Source: JAGTVG01 sp963699805
GTDB lineage: Bacteria > Bacteroidota > Bacteroidia > Cytophagales > Cyclobacteriaceae
Direction of reading: 5' to 3'
Length of the DNA: 64,000 nucleotides
Assembly (NCBI GenBank): GCA_963699805.1
Contig: CAVOVH010000009.1
Location: 62,001 to 126,000, forward strand
Below, piece by piece: positions 59,591-64,000 of this stretch; position 1 is the first letter of the stretch, and each line of letters starts with the position of its first letter. The notes beneath the pieces are model-generated. The model saw only the letters and a list, made by a program, of their open reading frames with translations. It was not told the DNA's origin and searched no databases. Position numbers and translations under genes: made by a program.

Positions 59591-60874
59591 TTATTTATTC
59601 AATTCGAGAATCCTGACATCTACCAATAACATAGCCCAGATCCAGTTATGATACAGGGAATGATCCCCTCTTTCTTTAACAGTCTCCATGGATTCGGTGG
59701 CGAACATCTGTGAATATCCGCCCGAAAACCGTACACCTTTGATCAGATCCCATGTATAAGTGAGATCAAATTCCGTTCCCAAGTATGATTTCTGTTTCTC
59801 TTCAGCAATGACCTTTGCGGCTGAATTAAAAAAATGCCCGGCAAGTTTGATCGAAAAATCTGGACTGAGCCTGCAGGAGGCACCTACATATTTATCCCAT
59901 AAACCTACATTGCCATGAGAAGCGCCTGCATAAAAATAATCCATCAATCCGTAAAACTTATGATGCGTTCCATATAATGGATTAAATTCGGAGGTTTTCA
60001 GGGATTCCGCTTCATCCATATCACGGCCCGTCAGGAAATCTATACCCGCTTGTACATCCCAATGGTCATCGATTCTGTAATTACCATATAATGATGCCAG
60101 GAAGGCGTTTACACGTTGCTTCATTGCATTCTTTCCACTCTGGTAATAAAAAGTCGTTGTAAAAGACAAGGGATCACCAGTCCTGTAAAAATTGCCTCCA
60201 AAAGTCTGCATGTGGGCCATGGATGAGTCTGATAGCACCTGGAATCCGGTATTCAGAAATAAAAGGGAAAATTTATATTTTTCATTCAGCATTCTTTCAT
60301 ACCAAAACAAAAGCATGGATTTGTAATTATTTCCGGGAGCTGAGTAAAAGTTATTCAGTTTATTTTCCTGATCCTGGCTATATGCCATTCCAACATGCAA
60401 TTTGTGACCATTAGGTTCATATTTAATCAGTGCCAGGTCATGCCACCTGCCTGCCTGATTCCAGTCCAGGCTGCCCAGTATGCGTTCATCATCATAAACG
60501 AGTGCCTGTCTTCCTACCCTGACACTCAATCCTTTTAAAAATTCATATTCTGCCCATGCTTCATTCAGCATGGTATTATTTCCTTCTTCCGGCGCAATTT
60601 GCCCTGATTCTCCCCATACCCTGATATTCTGTGCTCCAACACCTATTTTCAGCCTCGTGATCCCGAATAAGATCCTTAACCTAGTCCTCTGGGAAATAAA
60701 AAATGCAGGTTCATCTTCAGGTTCTTTAAGCGTAAAGGAACCATTCCTGAACTCAGCCCGTGGTCTGACTGTCAGATCAATTGAAAGATGGGCATCCTTA
60801 ACCTGGGCAGGAGACAAAAAATGGATCAATAATAAAATCAACAATAAAGCAATTCTTATCTTATAATGAGCCAT
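59591..60874 (-). CDS. Alginate-export-type outer-membrane porin
   Basis: A 427-residue barrel protein of the alginate_exp family. The ATG at 60874 gives the signal MAHYKIRIALLLILLLIHFL to SPAQ. Seen: LTVRPRAEFRNGSF, RLRILFGITRLKIGVGAQNI, VWGESG, the strand LSVRVGRQALVYDDERILGS and FKHxFFNSAAKV-like repeats. Members form passive pores for anionic molecules. It begins 12 bp after the nrfA stop, so it is probably cotranscribed with nrfHA and could admit nitrite, nitrate or organic acids. Alginate itself is not implied. Confidence 0.85.
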   Translation of the reverse strand: MAHYKIRIALLLILLLIHFLSPAQVKDAHLSIDLTVRPRAEFRNGSFTLKEPEDEPAFFISQRTRLRILFGITRLKIGVGAQNIRVWGESGQIAPEEGNNTMLNEAWAEYEFLKGLSVRVGRQALVYDDERILGSLDWNQAGRWHDLALIKYEPNGHKLHVGMAYSQDQENKLNNFYSAPGNNYKSMLLFWYERMLNEKYKFSLLFLNTGFQVLSDSSMAHMQTFGGNFYRTGDPLSFTTTFYYQSGKNAMKQRVNAFLASLYGNYRIDDHWDVQAGIDFLTGRDMDEAESLKTSEFNPLYGTHHKFYGLMDYFYAGASHGNVGLWDKYVGASCRLSPDFSIKLAGHFFNSAAKVIAEEKQKSYLGTEFDLTYTWDLIKGVRFSGGYSQMFATESMETVKERGDHSLYHNWIWAMLLVDVRILELNK

Positions 60875-60885
60875 ATCAAAAAAGA

Positions 60886-62373
60886 TTAATAACTTTTTTC
60901 CCTTTCCCTTCCTTCTTCCATCCATCGGGGAACGATTTTTGAAATGAAATCCTGTTTTTCAGCATTCAGGGTTTCCATATCTTGCCCAATATATGCTTGG
61001 GCATTTGCTTTGGTGGACAGGTCAGGGTAAGGCACTTCCTCATTATAACCCAGTGATGACAGGATTCTGGCCAGTTTAAGCCTTGCCTCCTGGGCCATGT
61101 TCATCCCGCTGGCAATTGTCCGCAAGATCTCAACAGGCGAATGAAAGGAAGCACCATGACTGGCAGCAGCATAATCCCAACGCCATTGAGCATGTCGGAT
61201 ATCCTGCAATGCCTCTTTCATCTGGGCTTCTGTTGCACCCATTTCCCATGCGACTTTGGCTTCTATATGCGCCCGAACCAGATTTTTCTCAAGTTCATCC
61301 CGTTGCTCAACTACCCTCCATTGTCTGTCATATACGTTTTTCATCATTTCTTTTTCACTGTCACGGTGACAAACCTGACAGGAATTTGCAATGTTATTCA
61401 GAGGACTCTGTACCTTATGATCAGTAAATTTCTGACCACCCACGCTTTTGTATGGCATATGACAATCCGCACAGGACACCCCTCTTTCTGCATGAATCCC
61501 GGTCATATAGATTTCATATCCAGGATGTTGGGCTTTAAGCATAGGCGCCTTGCTCATCGCATGGGTCCAATCCTGAAATTCGATTTTATCATAGTATGCT
61601 TCCATGGCTTCCGAAGTAAATCCCTGGTCCCATGGATAGGTCAGGTAATTACCCTCTCCCTTGAAATAATATTCCACATGGCACTGGGCACAAACCAATG
61701 ATCGCATTTCCTGGTGCGATGCCTGGGTAATGTCTTTTCCCTGTCGTGTAAATGCCTCAATTAAAGCAGGTCTGGTAATTCTTAGATTCATGGTTTCGGG
61801 ATCATGGCAATCGGCACAACCGATGGGATTGATAATCTCTGATCCTCTATCAGCCCATTTACCCTCATAAAATTTTTCAAATCCGATCTTATTCATTAAT
61901 CTTGGCACATCCGGACTTTTGCATGTCCAACAGGTACTTGGCATCGGGCCTTCTCCAGGTCCGTTAGGAGCTCCTGTTCTCAATGTGTTATGAATATCTT
62001 TTACAGCAAACACATGGCCTCTTGATTGATTGTAGTCTTTCGAAAATCCATATCCTGCCCACAAAACAACAAGCTTGGGATCTATTTCCAGCATATCAAT
62101 CATGGCCGATCCATTATAAAAGCTCCTGAAAGTAGTGTCGGCCATTTGCAAATAGGTTTCATACTCACGTGGATATGCTTTGCCCCAGATTTCATTTCTG
62201 GGTTCAAATTCACTGAACTCAATTTGTGGTTTGTAGGCATACACCGCCTCAACCCTCCTCTCGATGATACCTGAGGCAAGCATACCCAGTAAAAACACAA
62301 TCACAACGGTGCCTAAAAAAATCAACCAGCCGACCCATGGTTTTTTTTTAATCGTTTCATTTAATCTGATCAT
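60886..62373 (-). CDS. nrfA: Ammonia-forming cytochrome c nitrite reductase
   Basis: Periplasmic pentaheme enzyme that reduces nitrite to ammonium with six electrons. All five hemes are visible: the active-site CWTCK (148-152) with its lysine ligand, then CADCH (186), CAQCH (228), CADCH (301) and CQVCH (332). The N-terminus has one hydrophobic segment (LIFLGTVVIVFLLGMLASG), an uncleaved anchor or signal. The length, 495, is normal. It starts 11 bp after nrfH. The porin gene follows directly. Physiology: respiratory ammonification or detoxification of nitrite and NO. Confidence 0.97.
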   Translation of the reverse strand: MIRLNETIKKKPWVGWLIFLGTVVIVFLLGMLASGIIERRVEAVYAYKPQIEFSEFEPRNEIWGKAYPREYETYLQMADTTFRSFYNGSAMIDMLEIDPKLVVLWAGYGFSKDYNQSRGHVFAVKDIHNTLRTGAPNGPGEGPMPSTCWTCKSPDVPRLMNKIGFEKFYEGKWADRGSEIINPIGCADCHDPETMNLRITRPALIEAFTRQGKDITQASHQEMRSLVCAQCHVEYYFKGEGNYLTYPWDQGFTSEAMEAYYDKIEFQDWTHAMSKAPMLKAQHPGYEIYMTGIHAERGVSCADCHMPYKSVGGQKFTDHKVQSPLNNIANSCQVCHRDSEKEMMKNVYDRQWRVVEQRDELEKNLVRAHIEAKVAWEMGATEAQMKEALQDIRHAQWRWDYAAASHGASFHSPVEILRTIASGMNMAQEARLKLARILSSLGYNEEVPYPDLSTKANAQAYIGQDMETLNAEKQDFISKIVPRWMEEGREREKSY

Positions 62374-62384
62374 TGTTTTAAAAA

Positions 62385-62981
62385 TTATTCAATATTTTTC
62401 TTTTCTTTCATTTTGATCCTGAACCACCATGGCACCGGGGAATCTAACAGGGGCACCTGTGCAAAGGAGGTAGAAGACAAGCTGTTTACCCTTCCATGGG
62501 GTACTTCCCGGTGACAGTCCCAGCATAATCTGCCTTCCCCCAATTTACTGTTTGCCAATGTACTGTGTACAAGGGATACATTTTGATTCATGTAATCATG
62601 ACACCTTAAACAGTTTTCCTGCACGACCGTTTTACCGGGATCGTGCATAAGAATGACCTGAGGTTCCATCCAAAGCGTAAACATGGAAGCATGCCTTAAT
62701 CCATCCTTGGCCTTGAAATAGTACTTTCGGATTATAAGGTCATGAGGTACGTGACAGTCGTTACAATTGGTCCACTGTCGATGAGCACTTCTTTGCCAGG
62801 TAATATACTGAGGGGTCATGATATGGCAGTTGATACAGGCGGAAGGATTATCAGACAGATAGGAATATGCTTTTGAAATATATAGGATATAAATACATAA
62901 ACCCACCATAATGGCGGTTATAATGATTACTGGTAACCGCCATTTTTGTGGAGGAAGTAAATTTTTAAAAAAATCCACCAC
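62385..62981 (-). CDS. nrfH: NrfH-type tetraheme quinol dehydrogenase
   Basis: A NapC/NirT-family membrane cytochrome that passes electrons from menaquinol to NrfA. One N-terminal membrane helix (LPVIIITAIMVGLCIYIL, about 16-33) and four heme motifs: CINCH (49), CNDCH (73), CLRCH (124), CWDCH (153). Length 198 is slightly above the usual. Starts with GTG (a second GTG follows); AAAGG lies immediately upstream. First gene of nrfH-nrfA-porin. Divergent from the FMN-binding gene across 313 bp. Confidence 0.96.
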   Translation of the reverse strand: MVDFFKNLLPPQKWRLPVIIITAIMVGLCIYILYISKAYSYLSDNPSACINCHIMTPQYITWQRSAHRQWTNCNDCHVPHDLIIRKYYFKAKDGLRHASMFTLWMEPQVILMHDPGKTVVQENCLRCHDYMNQNVSLVHSTLANSKLGEGRLCWDCHREVPHGRVNSLSSTSFAQVPLLDSPVPWWFRIKMKEKKNIE

Positions 62982-63294
62982 CTTTGATCTTGATTAAAGG
63001 ATGATTCTATAATTTACAAATAAAAATCATTTTTTAGCTGGAATATCAGAATAAGTTCATATGAACCAGGTCAAAAGGAACATTGGTATAAAAATACGGA
63101 TGGTTATTGAAATATACATGAATTGGCTGAATTGAAATATTGATTTCACAGCCATCTGAAGTTTTTTTCTTCCAGTCTTTAATTTTAAGAATATCTTTAT
63201 TATATTGAATTACGTCCCGAAAAGTTGGATTCCTTTTTCTAGAGCATAATTTTCTTTCGTCGAAATCAAACAACTAAAAATATTTTTTTTAACT
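62982..63294. promoter_or_regulatory. Divergent control region with a palindrome
   Basis: 313 bp between nrfH and the FMN-binding gene. GTTCATATGAAC (63055-63066) is a perfect 12-bp palindrome that could be an operator. The word ATTGAAATAT occurs twice about 25 bp apart. No clear FNR-type TTGAT-N4-ATCAA site was found. No gene in this interval. Confidence 0.35.
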
Positions 63295-64000
63295 ATGCAA
63301 CAATTCGTCCGAAACAATGATGCACTTGGGGCAGTGAACCGGGGCATCCCCTGCGAATCAGGATTATGCACCTTATGCGATTCATCCTGTAAAGGAAAAT
63401 GTGAAACCTGGCTTTCCTGCCTGGAAGGAAGGAAAATGTTATATCCACGAAGATTCGGATTTGCCACTGCCGGCGCCATCAATACATCCTCCCCAGGCAT
63501 TGGATACCATGCCCTCCGGATCCAGGGATACTCCTATGGGGCCTCCGGGATCAGTGAAAACCTGACCTATGATCCGGATGATTGCATCTTTACGAATGTA
63601 AACCTAGAAACAGAATTCGGCAGCAAGATAAAAACAAAATGCAGGCTACCGATCATGACCGGTGCTTTGGGATCGACCATCATTGCTGCCAAATATTGGC
63701 CAAGTTTTGCAGTCGGCGCAGCACTGGCAGGTTTTCCGATTGTCGTTGGAGAAAACGTGGTGGGTGTAGACCAGAATTCCATCATAAAAAACGGGAAAAT
63801 TACGAAAGCTCCGGAGCTGGAAAGAAGAATTGATTATTTCAACAGATATTATGATGGGTATGGTGCCATCATTATCCAGATGAACGTGGAGGATACACGG
63901 AATGGCGTTGCTGAATACCTCATCAATAAATACGGCAAACAGGTGATCATGGAACTCAAATGGGGTCAGGGCGCCAAAGATATCGGGGGCGAGATCCAGG
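63295..64000 (+). CDS. FMN-binding glutamate-synthase-like protein (partial)
   Basis: Starts at ATG 63295 (MQQFVRNNDALGAVNRG) and runs off the right edge after 235 codons without a stop. The first 50 residues hold a cysteine cluster (CESGLCTLCDSSCKGKCETW) that could bind a Fe-S cluster or zinc. The remainder follows the FMN-binding domain of glutamate synthase: LPIMTGALGSTIIAAKYW, GFPIVVGENVVG, IIIQMNVEDT and MELKWGQGAKDIGGEIQ. Such stand-alone GltB-core proteins may couple glutamate or another substrate to a flavin. It is divergent from nrfHA, which makes ammonium, so a nitrogen link is possible. Confidence 0.82.
   Translation, partial: MQQFVRNNDALGAVNRGIPCESGLCTLCDSSCKGKCETWLSCLEGRKMLYPRRFGFATAGAINTSSPGIGYHALRIQGYSYGASGISENLTYDPDDCIFTNVNLETEFGSKIKTKCRLPIMTGALGSTIIAAKYWPSFAVGAALAGFPIVVGENVVGVDQNSIIKNGKITKAPELERRIDYFNRYYDGYGAIIIQMNVEDTRNGVAEYLINKYGKQVIMELKWGQGAKDIGGEIQ

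Noticed and set aside
59591..60874. True alginate exporter
   Set aside because: No alginate synthesis or export genes are nearby; the position after nrfA points to a general or anion porin of the same fold.

Overview
The window is a stretch of chromosome from a member of the Bacteroidota. This rests on low GC content with A-rich leaders instead of strong Shine-Dalgarno sites, -7 boxes of the TAnnTTTG type, long-form HisG, a fused HisB, a heme-type TonB-dependent receptor, NamZ/DUF1343, DUF4382 and DUF1080 lipoproteins, and many small lipoproteins. NrfHA points to nitrite ammonification. A damaged [NiFe]-hydrogenase locus suggests an anaerobic or facultative ancestor. I cannot name the genus. 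No phage, transposase, CRISPR array or rRNA was seen. One tRNA (Gln, TTG) is present.

Layout. 0-6 kb: a degenerate GIY-YIG-like protein, alkyltransferase, folA-fmt-namZ on the minus strand, a LolE-type permease and a dolichyl-phosphate-mannose-synthase-like glycosyltransferase. 6-10.5 kb: hisG-hisD-hisC-hisB, with no hisHAFI following. 10.5-12.6 kb: rhomboid protease, a helical protein and a membrane-anchored phosphoesterase. 12.7-18 kb: a signalling block (NtrC-type regulator plus Hpt protein, facing a receiver-nucleotide cyclase plus a TPR sensor kinase). 18-28.5 kb: MsrB, CoA-transferase facing away from L-2-hydroxyglutarate oxidase, a large ABC permease, AlkD, a heme-type receptor and a deoxynucleoside kinase. 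29.1 kb: a nested 18/54-bp tandem repeat. 29.4-41.7 kb: bestrophin, DUF1080, TrhA, Acs, RsgA, lipoproteins, a pseudokinase-like protein, a Dabb protein and a GH140-like enzyme.

42.0-47.2 kb is the odd part. The 5' part of a hydrogenase/sulfite-reductase-type Fe-S subunit gene is joined to the 3' part of a hydrogenase maturation protease gene. Further on, the conserved tRNA-Gln, prs, rplY, pth block is broken by about 17 single-base indels within 1.2 kb, in prs and the first half of rplY only; this looks more like unpolished sequence than biology. 47.4-56.4 kb holds a PHP-like lipoprotein, GH2 and GH9 glycosidases, a pair of related small secreted proteins, a DUF4382 lipoprotein and a perfect 23-bp hairpin. 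56.8-63 kb is a minus-strand run: a metal ABC transporter whose ATPase carries an N-terminal DUF1893 domain, then an outer-membrane porin, nrfA and nrfH. A partial FMN-binding glutamate-synthase-like gene runs off the right edge.

The genes fit a polysaccharide-degrading heterotroph with acetate activation, histidine synthesis, nitrite ammonification and regulated metal and heme uptake. Functions are inferred from sequence motifs; no database search was run.
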